Source: an uncultured Collinsella sp.
GTDB taxonomy: Bacteria; Actinomycetota; Coriobacteriia; Coriobacteriales; Coriobacteriaceae
Direction: 5' to 3'
Assembly: GCA_902496275.1 (NCBI GenBank)
Contig: CABVAC010000052.1
Location: 1 to 13,868 of the forward strand
Length of the DNA stretch: 13,868 bases
Part shown: piece by piece, positions 1 through 6,888 of the stretch
How positions within the stretch are numbered: the stretch's first letter is position 1
Layout of the letters: each line of letters starts with the position of its first letter
Notes under the pieces: generated by a model
What the model was told of the DNA's origin: nothing
Database searches by the model: none
The model's input: only the letters and a program-made list of their open reading frames with translations
Program-made: the position numbers and the translations under genes

Positions 1-1190
1 TCGTTTTCCCAGTCGGTCTGGATGACCATGCGCTCGATGGCACGACCGACCACGCGGAAGGCACCGGGCTCTTCCTGGACAATGCGGAAACGCTTCTCAC
101 GCTGCAGGCGGCGGCGCTCCCACTCATCGTCGCGCAGAACGACCGGCTCATCGGAGACAGCCAACTCGGCGCGCAGCTTGGCCACCTGCTCGCCCACGGC
201 AAGCATCAGCGTGTTGAGGCCGGCGCCCGTCACAGCAGACACGGCAAAGAACATATGCCCATCGTCGAGCGCTGCGCGCTTAAGGTCGGCAATCTTGTCG
301 GCCGTGCCCGGCGCATCGCACTTGTTGGCAACGACGATCTGCGGACGCTCCGAGAGCTCGGCGCCATACTGCTCGAGCTCGCGGTTGATGATGTGGTAAT
401 CCTCGACCGGATCGCGATCCTCAAAACCACCCGTCATGTCGACGACATGCATGATCAGAGCCGTACGCTCAATGTGGCGCAGGAACTGGTGACCCAGGCC
501 CTTGCCCTCGCTCGCGCCTTCGATAAGACCGGGGACGTCAGCAACGACGTAAGAATATTCGCCGGCACGCACCATGCCGAGGTTCGGCACGAGCGTGGTA
601 AACGGGTAGTCGGCAATCTTGGGGCGGGCGGCACTCATGCGCGCAATGAGCGATGACTTACCCACTGAGGGAAAGCCCACGAGCGCGGCATCGGCCATAA
701 GCTTCATCTCGAGCTCAATCCAGTGCTCCTCGGCCGGTTCGCCCAGCTGGGCGAACGCGGGCGCGCGGCGCACCGACGTCACAAAGTGCGTGTTGCCCAG
801 GCCGCCGGCACCGCCGGGCGCCACGACGACGCGCTCGCCATCGTGCACCAGGTCGGCAATCTCGAACATCGGGGTCTGCGTCTCGGGGTCGAGCTCCCGC
901 ACCACGGTACCCATAGGGACCTTGAGAATCAGGTCCTCGCCGCTCTTACCGTTACGACGGGCACCCTGCCCGTGCGTGCCGCGCTCGGCGCGGAAGTGAT
1001 GCTTAAAGCGGTAATCGATCAGCGAAGACAGCTGAGCATCGGCCTGGATGACGACATTGCCGCCACGACCGCCGTCGCCGCCATCGGGGCCGCCCTTGGG
1101 GACAAATGCCTCGCGCCTAAACGACATGCATCCGGCTCCGCCGTCGCCGCCGCACACGTTAATGCGGCTGATATCGGTGAACTGTGACAA
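1..1190 (-). CDS. obg: GTPase Obg (ObgE/CgtA), 3' end cut by window edge
   Basis: Large-subunit ribosome assembly and stress GTPase. About 396 codons are visible. The glycine-rich Obg fold fills residues 1-160, with the GGDGG and PKGGPDGGDGGRGG signatures. The G domain shows the P-loop GFPSVGKSSL from residue 172, G3 DVPG at 218-221 and G4 NKCD at 289-292, then an SAV-type G5. The C-terminal OCT domain begins near residue 351 (VVLRDDEWERRR) and continues off the window; Obg proteins with OCT are usually about 430-460 aa. I chose the TTG at 1190 because AGGAGG lies 8 nt upstream and the Obg fold begins at once (SQFTDISRINV); the next ATG (codon 22) would remove conserved fold. It is the last visible gene of rplU-rpmA-obg and follows a terminator-like hairpin, so its level may depend on readthrough. 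The identity is certain; only the start has mild doubt. Confidence 0.97.
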   Translation of the reverse strand, partial: MSQFTDISRINVCGGDGGAGCMSFRREAFVPKGGPDGGDGGRGGNVVIQADAQLSSLIDYRFKHHFRAERGTHGQGARRNGKSGEDLILKVPMGTVVRELDPETQTPMFEIADLVHDGERVVVAPGGAGGLGNTHFVTSVRRAPAFAQLGEPAEEHWIELEMKLMADAALVGFPSVGKSSLIARMSAARPKIADYPFTTLVPNLGMVRAGEYSYVVADVPGLIEGASEGKGLGHQFLRHIERTALIMHVVDMTGGFEDRDPVEDYHIINRELEQYGAELSERPQIVVANKCDAPGTADKIADLKRAALDDGHMFFAVSAVTGAGLNTLMLAVGEQVAKLRAELAVSDEPVVLRDDEWERRRLQREKRFRIVQEEPGAFRVVGRAIERMVIQTDWEN

Positions 1191-1197
1191 CAGAATC

Positions 1198-1204
1198 GCC
1201 TCCT
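1198..1204 (-). promoter_or_regulatory. Ribosome-binding site of obg
   Basis: AGGAGGC on the minus strand lies 7 nt before the TTG at 1190 and decides that start. It sits only a few bases downstream of the T-run of the preceding hairpin, so folding and ribosome access could interact. Confidence 0.8.
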
Positions 1205-1206
1205 AC

Positions 1207-1249
1207 AAAAAGAGGGAGACCCTTGAATCCTAAAACTCAAGTGCCTCCC
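1207..1249 (-). terminator. Terminator-like hairpin between rpmA and obg
   Basis: On the minus strand GGGAG (1249-1245) pairs with CTCCC (1218-1214). The pairing continues inward through a G.T and a C-G pair, one mismatch, and CTTGA against TCAAG around a loop of about 10 nt. TCTTTTT follows directly (1213-1207). This is the shape of an intrinsic terminator, with one internal mismatch. No promoter is visible between it and obg, so partial readthrough (attenuation) is the natural reading, giving more L21/L27 than Obg message. That role is inferred. Confidence 0.65.
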
Positions 1250-1274
1250 ACATATGTGCTCTATGAAGGGTGAA

Positions 1275-1532
1275 TTACGCGTTCGCGAGCGGGCGTACGC
1301 TGACCCTGTGCTTGATACCCTTGTGGAACTCAACGGTACCGTCGACCAGCGCGAACAGCGTGTCGTCCTTACCACGGCCAACGTTCTCACCCGGGTGGAT
1401 GTGCGTGCCGTGCTGACGGACGAGAATCGTGCCCGTGGTTACCGTCTGGCCGGCATAGCGCTTCGTGCCAAGGCGCTGACCGCGGGAGTCACGGCCATTA
1501 CGGGAGGAACCGAGTCCTTTTTTGTGTGCCAT
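1275..1532 (-). CDS. rpmA: 50S ribosomal protein L27
   Basis: Large-subunit protein whose N-terminal tail reaches the peptidyl-transferase centre. The 85-aa length is typical, and the family signature is clear: MAHKKGLGSSRNGRDS at the start, then RLGTKRYAGQ and a central IHPGENVGRGKDDTLFA. The protein starts directly with AHKKG, without the short N-terminal extension that in Firmicutes is removed by the Prp protease; accordingly no prp gene lies between rplU and rpmA. The ATG at 1532 is preceded by a weak AGTAGG-type ribosome-binding site 8 nt upstream. It lies 33 nt after rplU and 84 nt before obg, in the same operon. Confidence 0.98.
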   Translation of the reverse strand: MAHKKGLGSSRNGRDSRGQRLGTKRYAGQTVTTGTILVRQHGTHIHPGENVGRGKDDTLFALVDGTVEFHKGIKHRVSVRPLANA

Positions 1533-1565
1533 TGTGTATACCTACTCTTTCGTTACGAGTGTAAT

Positions 1566-1940
1566 CTACTCGGCGACGGGAGCCTCGGCAACAGCCTCGG
1601 CCTCTGCCTTGACAGCCTTCTTGGCGCGGGACGTAGCCTGGACCTTCACGATCTTCAGCTTGGTGAGCTGCTGACGGTGACCCTTCAGACGACGATAGCG
1701 CTTACGCTTGTGGAACTTGAAGACCAGCTGCTTCTCGCCCTTGAACTGCTCAACGATCTGAGCGGTAACCTTGGCCTTGGCCAGCTTGTCGGGATCGGTG
1801 ACGATCTTCTTACCATCGTTGAGGAAGATAACCGGCAGGGTGACCTTGTCGCCCTCATTGCCCTCGATCTTCTCGACGGTGATGACATCGTCGGTGGCGA
1901 CCTTGTACTGCTTGCCGCCCGTGTTAACGATTGCGTACAT
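1566..1940 (-). CDS. rplU: 50S ribosomal protein L21
   Basis: Large-subunit protein that binds 23S rRNA. It starts with the family's hallmark MYAIVNTGGKQYKV, and the central FKFHKRKRYRRLKGHRQ segment matches the conserved RNA-binding region. At 124 aa it is about 20 residues longer than the usual 102-103; the excess is an Ala/Glu/Lys-rich C-terminal tail from about residue 105. I chose the ATG at 1940 rather than the in-frame ATG at 1961: the family begins at MYAIV, and AAGGG lies 9 nt before 1940, whereas the upstream codons (HEGQVN) overlap that site. It is the first gene of rplU-rpmA-obg, with its own promoter at 1983-2011 and an expected leader of only about 36 nt, too short for a structured L21-type leader. 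Confidence 0.97.
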   Translation of the reverse strand: MYAIVNTGGKQYKVATDDVITVEKIEGNEGDKVTLPVIFLNDGKKIVTDPDKLAKAKVTAQIVEQFKGEKQLVFKFHKRKRYRRLKGHRQQLTKLKIVKVQATSRAKKAVKAEAEAVAEAPVAE

Positions 1941-1949
1941 GTTTACTTG

Positions 1950-1954
1950 CCCTT
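1950..1954 (-). promoter_or_regulatory. Ribosome-binding site of rplU
   Basis: AAGGG on the minus strand, 9 nt upstream of the ATG at 1940. It supports the short L21 start over the in-frame ATG at 1961. Confidence 0.7.
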
Positions 1955-1982
1955 CATGCATCAGTTAGTGCAACAGCCGAAT

Positions 1983-2011
1983 ATAGTAGCAGGCGAAAAT
2001 ACCCCCGTCAA
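1983..2011 (-). promoter_or_regulatory. Sigma-70-type promoter of rplU-rpmA-obg
   Basis: On the minus strand the -35 TTGACG (2011-2006) and -10 TACTAT (1988-1983) are separated by exactly 17 bp, giving an expected transcription start near 1976. Each hexamer is close to consensus. The -35 box contains the TGA stop codon of the upstream DUF2344 gene, so the promoter is partly inside coding sequence. I see no terminator between the two genes, so the upstream operon may also read into rplU. Confidence 0.8.
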
Positions 2012-2820
2012 CGAGTATGTGGAGCAAATCCACAAGTTCGCACAGGTATGGGGCTGACGAGTCGGCCCTCGTCGTCCTCGCATGCTTGATTCTGACGCTC
2101 GACATCGTAGGAGCAGATGGTCACGAGGTCTTGCATACCGGTGGAAACAATAGGTGCATCCACGCCCGGGGTCAAGCCCTGCAACAAAACATCAGCAGCG
2201 GAAAGCAAAATCTCCGGACGCATGGAGCCCTCGTTGTCGGCATGGGTGTCGAGCATGAGGACCAGATGGTCCTCATGCTCCCCCGCCGTGAGCTCATAGC
2301 CAACGAGCGTGTGATCCAAATCCAAGCGCTTGCTCTTTTTTCCGCGCGCGTAGTCGATGCCATGGTCCGCGCGCAGCGTGTCGATCGCACGACGCACCTC
2401 GTCGGCGCATACGGGCGCCTCGGGATCCAAGTGCAGGTCGATGCGATACGACAGGCGCGTGAGCTGCGCCGTCAACGCCGGCGTGCGCACGTCGATGTAC
2501 GCCGCCTCGATGGGCGCCAGATCGGCCGGAGACGCCGCAGCCAGGCGCCCAAACGCCTCGTCGAGCGCCACGAACTCGGTCATAAACAGGTCATACCACT
2601 CGCAGGTCGACGACGTACCCACCGGTAGCGCCGAAGAAAAGCCCACGCGCATGTGCGGGGAGAAGCCCTGCGTGACGGCATAGGGAAGTCCCGCACGGCG
2701 CACGATGCGCTCAATGGTATGGATTACTTCGAGATGGCCCAGGTACTTAAGGCGATCGCGCTTGCCATAGCGAACACGAAGTCTAAAGAGCGTGGGGTTG
2801 TCGGTCAGGCGCTCACTCAT
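2008..2820 (-). CDS. Radical SAM-linked protein, TIGR03936/DUF2344 family
   Basis: A 270-aa protein of unknown function, of the family found next to, or fused to, TIGR03960-type radical SAM proteins. The recognisable N-terminal block is residues 12-75: basic FRLRVRYGKRDRLKYLGHLE, then RIVRRAGLPYA, then QGFSPHMRVGFSSALPVG. This matches the conserved 'SHLD ... GFNPHP ... ALPVG' pattern of the family, here with LGHLE for SHLD. The rest is a mixed alpha/beta region, with a C-terminal tail after about residue 245 that I cannot assign. Its ATG overlaps the TGA of the upstream radical SAM gene (ATGA at 2820-2817), which implies translational coupling and joint function. Its 3' end carries the rplU promoter. 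A tRNA- or rRNA-related role is often guessed from the ribosomal neighbours; nothing here proves it. Confidence 0.9.
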   Translation of the reverse strand: MSERLTDNPTLFRLRVRYGKRDRLKYLGHLEVIHTIERIVRRAGLPYAVTQGFSPHMRVGFSSALPVGTSSTCEWYDLFMTEFVALDEAFGRLAAASPADLAPIEAAYIDVRTPALTAQLTRLSYRIDLHLDPEAPVCADEVRRAIDTLRADHGIDYARGKKSKRLDLDHTLVGYELTAGEHEDHLVLMLDTHADNEGSMRPEILLSAADVLLQGLTPGVDAPIVSTGMQDLVTICSYDVERQNQACEDDEGRLVSPIPVRTCGFAPHTR

Positions 2821-4694
2821 GCGCGATCACCCATCAATATATTCTTGGCGTGGAGCGTGGGGCAGATTCCGCAGCCGGTGCACGACGTGCGGGTGCAGTC
2901 GGGAGTCGTGACGCCCTCGAGCGAGCGACGGTACTCGCGCTCGAGAAAGCCGCGTGTGCAGCCGGGGCTCACGTGCTCCCACGGCAGGCGCCAGTCCAAC
3001 TCGTAGGGCAGGTGCACGAGCTCATTGAGGTCGATGCCGTTTTTGGCAGCAGCCTCCTTCCAGTTATCGAGCGAGAAATGCTCTACCCAGGCGTCAAAGC
3101 GAGAACCCGAGCGCCAAGCGTCGATGATGACGGGCGTCATGTCACGACCGGCGCGGGACAGCGCGGCCTCGATGAGCGAGGTCTCGGCATCGTGGTAATG
3201 AACGCGGACGGCACGGTTGCGAACGCTCGTGATAAGCAGCTTCTGGCGACGCTTGACATCGTCGTAGTCGAGCTGCGGGCACCACTGGAACGGCGTGGCG
3301 GCCTTGGGGATAAAGACCGAAACCGAGATGGACACCGAGATCGAGCCGCGACGAGCCTTGGGCACCACGGAACGACCGAGCTCCAGCACGTGATCGGCCA
3401 GATTGGCGATGGCCACGATGTCCTCGTCGCGCTCGCCGGGAAGGCCCATCATAAAGTAGAGCTTCATGCGGTTCCAGCCGGCCTCGAAGGCCGCCTTGGC
3501 CGCACGGTCCAGGTCCTCCTCGGTCACGTTCTTGTTAATGATGTCGCGCATGCGCTGGCTGCCGGCCTCGGGCGCGAACGTCAGTCCGCCCTTCTTTTCG
3601 CCGGCGACCGACTCGGCCATATCCACGCCAAACGAATCCAGGCGCTGCGACGGAATAGACACGCGAATACCCGTATCCTCCAGGCGACGGTTGAGCCTGC
3701 CGAGCACGTCGCGAATGCAGGAGTGGTCGGTCGTGGAGAGCGAGGTCAGCGACACCTCGTCATAGCCAGTCTTTTCCAGACCCTGAATCACCGACGAGAC
3801 AATCTGGTCGGCCGAGCGCTCGCGCACCGGGCGATACGTCATGCCAGCCTGGCAAAAACGACAGCCGCGGGCGCAGCCGCGCAGGATCTCGATAGACAGG
3901 CGGTCGTGGACAAGCTGCGCATAGGGCACGCACGACTGCGACAGCGGATTCGTGGCGCCGAAATCCTCGACGACGCGCTTGTAGACCACGGTCGGCGCAT
4001 CCTTGCCCTCACGCGGCACGGTGTAGCCATGCGGCGAGCAAGGCTCGTCGTGACGAACCTCATAGAGCGACGGCACGTAGTTGCCGGCAATGGATGCAAG
4101 CTGCTCGACAATCTGCACGCGCGGGACCCCTTCGTCACGCAGGCGGCGATGCAGCTGACAGGTCTCGAGCAGCGATTCCTCGCCCTCACCGATGAGGATG
4201 GCATCGAAGAAGGCCGCGTACGGCTCGGGGTTGTACACCGAGGGGCCGCCGGCGATGATAATGGGGTCGTCCTCGGTGCGGTCAGCCGCTAACAGCGGAA
4301 TACCAGCGAGGTCGAGTGCCTCGAGGAAGTTCGTCACCGCCATCTCGTGCGGCACATGCAGACCGACGATATCAAACGAAGCGACCGGCGCTGCACCCTC
4401 GAGCGACAGCAGCGGAATACCCGCCTCGCGCATGGCATCACCCATATCGGGCCACGGCACATAGCCACGCTCGCAGGAGATGCCCTCGGCCTGGTTAAGG
4501 ATGTTGTAGAGGATGGCGATGCCCTGGTTGGGCAGACCAACCTCGTACACATCCGGGTAGATCAGGCAGCAACGGTAGTCGGCATCGGCCTTGGAAAGCG
4601 TGCCCCACTCGTGATCGATATAGCGACTCGGCTTCTCGACCTTGGCGAGCAGCGGCTCAATTAAATGAAAACAATCTTGGTATGCAACGCGCAA
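2817..4694 (-). CDS. Radical SAM protein, TIGR03960 family, N-terminal B12-binding-like domain
   Basis: A 625-aa protein of the uncharacterised TIGR03960 type. Residues 40-180 resemble a B12-binding-like Rossmann domain (LIYPDVYEVGLPN; FDIVGLHVPHEM; IIAGGPSVYNPEP; ILIGEGEE), without a visible DxHxxG cobalamin motif. The radical SAM barrel follows, with the [4Fe-4S]-binding CxxxCxxC at C274, C278 and C281 (RGCARGCRFC) and later motifs LTFAPEAGSQRMR (371-383), YFMMGLPGE (413-421) and FIPKAATPFQW (461-471). The C-terminus has a second cysteine group, C600, C605, C608, C611, which could ligate another cluster. The start is TTG at 4694, with AGGGG 7 nt upstream; there is no ATG before codon 84, which would delete the first domain. 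It follows the DUF697-like gene by 10 nt and overlaps DUF2344 by 4 nt. The substrate is unknown. Confidence 0.92.
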   Translation of the reverse strand: MRVAYQDCFHLIEPLLAKVEKPSRYIDHEWGTLSKADADYRCCLIYPDVYEVGLPNQGIAILYNILNQAEGISCERGYVPWPDMGDAMREAGIPLLSLEGAAPVASFDIVGLHVPHEMAVTNFLEALDLAGIPLLAADRTEDDPIIIAGGPSVYNPEPYAAFFDAILIGEGEESLLETCQLHRRLRDEGVPRVQIVEQLASIAGNYVPSLYEVRHDEPCSPHGYTVPREGKDAPTVVYKRVVEDFGATNPLSQSCVPYAQLVHDRLSIEILRGCARGCRFCQAGMTYRPVRERSADQIVSSVIQGLEKTGYDEVSLTSLSTTDHSCIRDVLGRLNRRLEDTGIRVSIPSQRLDSFGVDMAESVAGEKKGGLTFAPEAGSQRMRDIINKNVTEEDLDRAAKAAFEAGWNRMKLYFMMGLPGERDEDIVAIANLADHVLELGRSVVPKARRGSISVSISVSVFIPKAATPFQWCPQLDYDDVKRRQKLLITSVRNRAVRVHYHDAETSLIEAALSRAGRDMTPVIIDAWRSGSRFDAWVEHFSLDNWKEAAAKNGIDLNELVHLPYELDWRLPWEHVSPGCTRGFLEREYRRSLEGVTTPDCTRTSCTGCGICPTLHAKNILMGDRA

Positions 4695-4701
4695 CGGAAA
4701 A

Positions 4702-4706
4702 CCCCT
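4702..4706 (-). promoter_or_regulatory. Ribosome-binding site of the radical SAM gene, fused to a stop codon
   Basis: AGGGG on the minus strand, 7 nt before the TTG at 4694. Its first two bases belong to the TAG stop of the preceding gene (4707-4705). It supports the TTG start. Confidence 0.7.
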
Positions 4707-5634
4707 AAGCAGCGAGATCTGATGCGTCCTGATAGGACGCCATAGGACGGGTAGCGCCCGCGACCGTGGTCACCAGATCGCGAACGCGGGAGAACGTGGC
4801 AGTGACCACCTCGTTGGCACGACTGTAGTCGACATCGCGCTCGTAGAGCGAAACGAGCGCACGGCCCATGCCATAGGTGCCCGCGGCGGCAGTGAGCGCC
4901 TTGACGGCAAACCCAATATGCGGCGTCTGCTTGACGAGTGCGCGGGTGACCGCGCGGATCACAAAACCGCCGGCAAGCACGCCCGCGACCTCGTAGCCGC
5001 GCTCAGGCTTAATGCCGCGTCCAAAGACGGCAGCGAGCTCAAAGAGCATGCCCACCTGCGCCAGCGCCATAACGGGATAATCGGCGCCCGGCAAAAACGC
5101 CAGCGCACCGGTCGCCATATTGGTGAGCGCACACGAGGTGATGATGCGGTTGGCCGCCGCGATGCGCATGAAGGCAAAGTTCGCCGCAAAAGCCGTTTCC
5201 TTGTCCGTGCGATCGAGAATCCAGCGGGCAAGCGTCTCGAGCAGATACGTCTTATCGGTTGCCGCTACCACGCCAAGCATGGGCGTGGACTCCTCGATAA
5301 ACGGCACCTCCACAGCAGACTCGGCAAGCACGCACACGGGCGCGCCGGCGATCACGAGCTCCTGCACGGCACTCTCCAAGCGGTCGGAACCACACGAGAG
5401 CACCAGCACCACATCGGTATCGGTCTTTGGAGCAATTCGCTCCTCCCCCAGACGCTCGACGCGCACAATGCCCGAGGTCGTCTGCGGCACAAAGGCATCA
5501 CGCACCGTCTCGGCCAGAAAGCGCGAGGCAGACGAATCCAGATAGACCGAGACGCGCACCGGCGTATCGGAATCCTTCTTAACGGACGCGCCCATCTTAA
5601 AAGCGCGGGTCAGCTTATCTACGGGAATTTTCAT
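4705..5634 (-). CDS. DUF697-like protein of unknown function
   Basis: A 309-aa protein I recognise only partly. Residues 25-125 look like an alpha/beta Rossmann-type domain: hydrophobic strands VRVSVYL, DVVLVLS and APVCVLAE alternate with helices, and there is no intact GKS/T P-loop, so it may be a degenerate nucleotide-binding domain. Residues 155-270 resemble DUF697 (YcjF/YcdZ-type associated domain): an Ala-rich helix, then LPGADYPVMALAQVGMLFELAAVFG, then hydrophobic Ala/Gly-rich segments ending TYGMGRALVSLYE. These may be amphipathic or membrane-associated. The ATG at 5634 has GGAGGGG 6 nt upstream. It lies 18 nt after rodA and 10 nt before the radical SAM gene, so it is co-transcribed with the elongasome genes. 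The family call rests on pattern memory and could be wrong; the function is unknown. Confidence 0.85.
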   Translation of the reverse strand: MKIPVDKLTRAFKMGASVKKDSDTPVRVSVYLDSSASRFLAETVRDAFVPQTTSGIVRVERLGEERIAPKTDTDVVLVLSCGSDRLESAVQELVIAGAPVCVLAESAVEVPFIEESTPMLGVVAATDKTYLLETLARWILDRTDKETAFAANFAFMRIAAANRIITSCALTNMATGALAFLPGADYPVMALAQVGMLFELAAVFGRGIKPERGYEVAGVLAGGFVIRAVTRALVKQTPHIGFAVKALTAAAGTYGMGRALVSLYERDVDYSRANEVVTATFSRVRDLVTTVAGATRPMASYQDASDLAA

Positions 5635-5652
5635 AGCAAACCCCTCCAGCGG

Positions 5653-6879
5653 TTACGCGGCGCCCGAACGATGCCGCCATATGGATTGTACGATACCCAC
5701 CGTCAGCAGCTGAATCATCATCGAAGACGAACCGAAGCTAATAAACGGTAGCGGAATACCGGTAATCGGCATCATGCCGATGCACATGCCGATGTTTTCG
5801 AAGGTCTGGAACGCCCACATGCCAACGATGCCAACACACGAAAGACGCAAAAACAGGGACTCGCACTTAAAGGCGACGCGAATCGTCGAAAAGATCAACA
5901 GCACGTAGAGGCACAGGAGCAAAAAGGAACCGCAAAAGCCAAAGGTCTCGGACAGGAAGGCGAAGACGAAGTCGGTGTGGAACTCAGGCAGAAAGCCGCC
6001 GGCCGACTGCGTCGCATGGCCCAAACCCTTACCAAAGAAGCCGCCCGAGCCAACGGCGATAAGCGACTGCTGCAGGTTGTAGGCATCGTCCGAATCGGCA
6101 TTATCGGGGTCGATAAAGACCGTCAGACGGTTCATCTGATACTGCTTGATAAGCACATCGTGGCCGAGCAACGAATCAAAGACCGAATCGAGCGCCAGGA
6201 CGAGGGCCACCAGGCCCACGAGCAGGGCCAAGGTCGACAGCACCCATTCGCGGCGTGCACCGCTCATACAGATGACGATGGCGCCCGAAACCAGCACGAC
6301 CAGGCCCGAGCCCAGGTCGCCCATGGCAACGACGGCCAAAAACGGAATGGACAGCATGCCGCAGAGCTTGACGTAGTCACGAACGGTATCGATGCGACCG
6401 TTATACTGCGAGCCAAGCGTAGCAATAAAGAAGATGGTGATGAGCTTGGCAAGCTCAACCGGCTGGAATGTCAAGCCGATACCGGGAATCTTGATCCAGC
6501 CCGTCATGCCCAGACCGCCCGTATAGGACAGACCCGGAATCTTGGGCGAGAAGATCACGATCAGGTCGATGACGAGCAACGCCGTCGAGAAATTGGAAAT
6601 ACCGCGCAGGTCGGTACGCCAGACCAGCACCGCCAGCAGCGCCCCGATGCCAATTCCCAGCAGATGGCGTGAGAACGAGGCATCGGCCTTAAACTGCGAA
6701 GCCGACCAGATAATGATGGCACCGTAGGCAACGAGCGCCACAGTAGCCACGAGCACACCGATATGCACCTTTTGGCGAAACGTGCCGCGCGAGGCCGAAA
6801 GTTGCTTGTTGACGCGGTCCAGGCTGCTGCGAGAGCCGGTCTTGGTTGAATGGAACAGATCCGCCGGAGAAAAATCCAT
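5653..6879 (-). CDS. rodA: Peptidoglycan glycosyltransferase RodA (SEDS family)
   Basis: Polymerises lipid II into glycan strands with its partner PBP2 in the elongasome. The 408 aa comprise a cytoplasmic, basic N-terminus of about 35 residues and about ten membrane segments. SEDS landmarks are present: GWIKIPGIGLTFQPVELAKL (residues 127-146), the large extracellular loop with NRLTVFIDPDN (250-260; D257 is the likely catalytic aspartate), QSLIAVGSGGFFGKGL (271-286), FLPEFHTDFVFAFLSE (296-311) and MPITGIPLPFISFGSSS (370-386). Several usually fixed positions differ: FQPV for FQPS, SET for AEE and FGSSS for YGGSS. The ATG at 6879 has GGAGG 5 nt upstream; 9 nt separate it from the mrdA stop. FtsW is the paralogue to exclude; the position next to mreBCD-mrdA favours RodA. 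Confidence 0.95.
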   Translation of the reverse strand: MDFSPADLFHSTKTGSRSSLDRVNKQLSASRGTFRQKVHIGVLVATVALVAYGAIIIWSASQFKADASFSRHLLGIGIGALLAVLVWRTDLRGISNFSTALLVIDLIVIFSPKIPGLSYTGGLGMTGWIKIPGIGLTFQPVELAKLITIFFIATLGSQYNGRIDTVRDYVKLCGMLSIPFLAVVAMGDLGSGLVVLVSGAIVICMSGARREWVLSTLALLVGLVALVLALDSVFDSLLGHDVLIKQYQMNRLTVFIDPDNADSDDAYNLQQSLIAVGSGGFFGKGLGHATQSAGGFLPEFHTDFVFAFLSETFGFCGSFLLLCLYVLLIFSTIRVAFKCESLFLRLSCVGIVGMWAFQTFENIGMCIGMMPITGIPLPFISFGSSSMMIQLLTVGIVQSIWRHRSGAA

Positions 6880-6888
6880 CGCAACCTC

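Noticed and set aside
1941..1961. Upstream in-frame ATG extending L21 by seven residues
   Set aside because: L21 proteins begin at MYAIVNTGGKQ, and the extra codons would overlap the ribosome-binding site of the shorter form.
1254..2057. 267-aa plus-strand frame across rplU and rpmA
   Set aside because: Both genes beneath it are unmistakable L21 and L27; the plus-strand frame is a Leu/Asp-rich antisense artefact.
2850..4292. 480-aa open frame on the plus strand
   Set aside because: It lies opposite the radical SAM gene, which has clear family motifs. Its translation is Arg/His/Ala-rich without any motif, as expected of an antisense shadow in high-GC DNA.
4918..5751. 277-aa plus-strand frame over the DUF697-like gene
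   Set aside because: Arg/His-rich shadow; the minus-strand gene has a strong ribosome-binding site and operon spacing.
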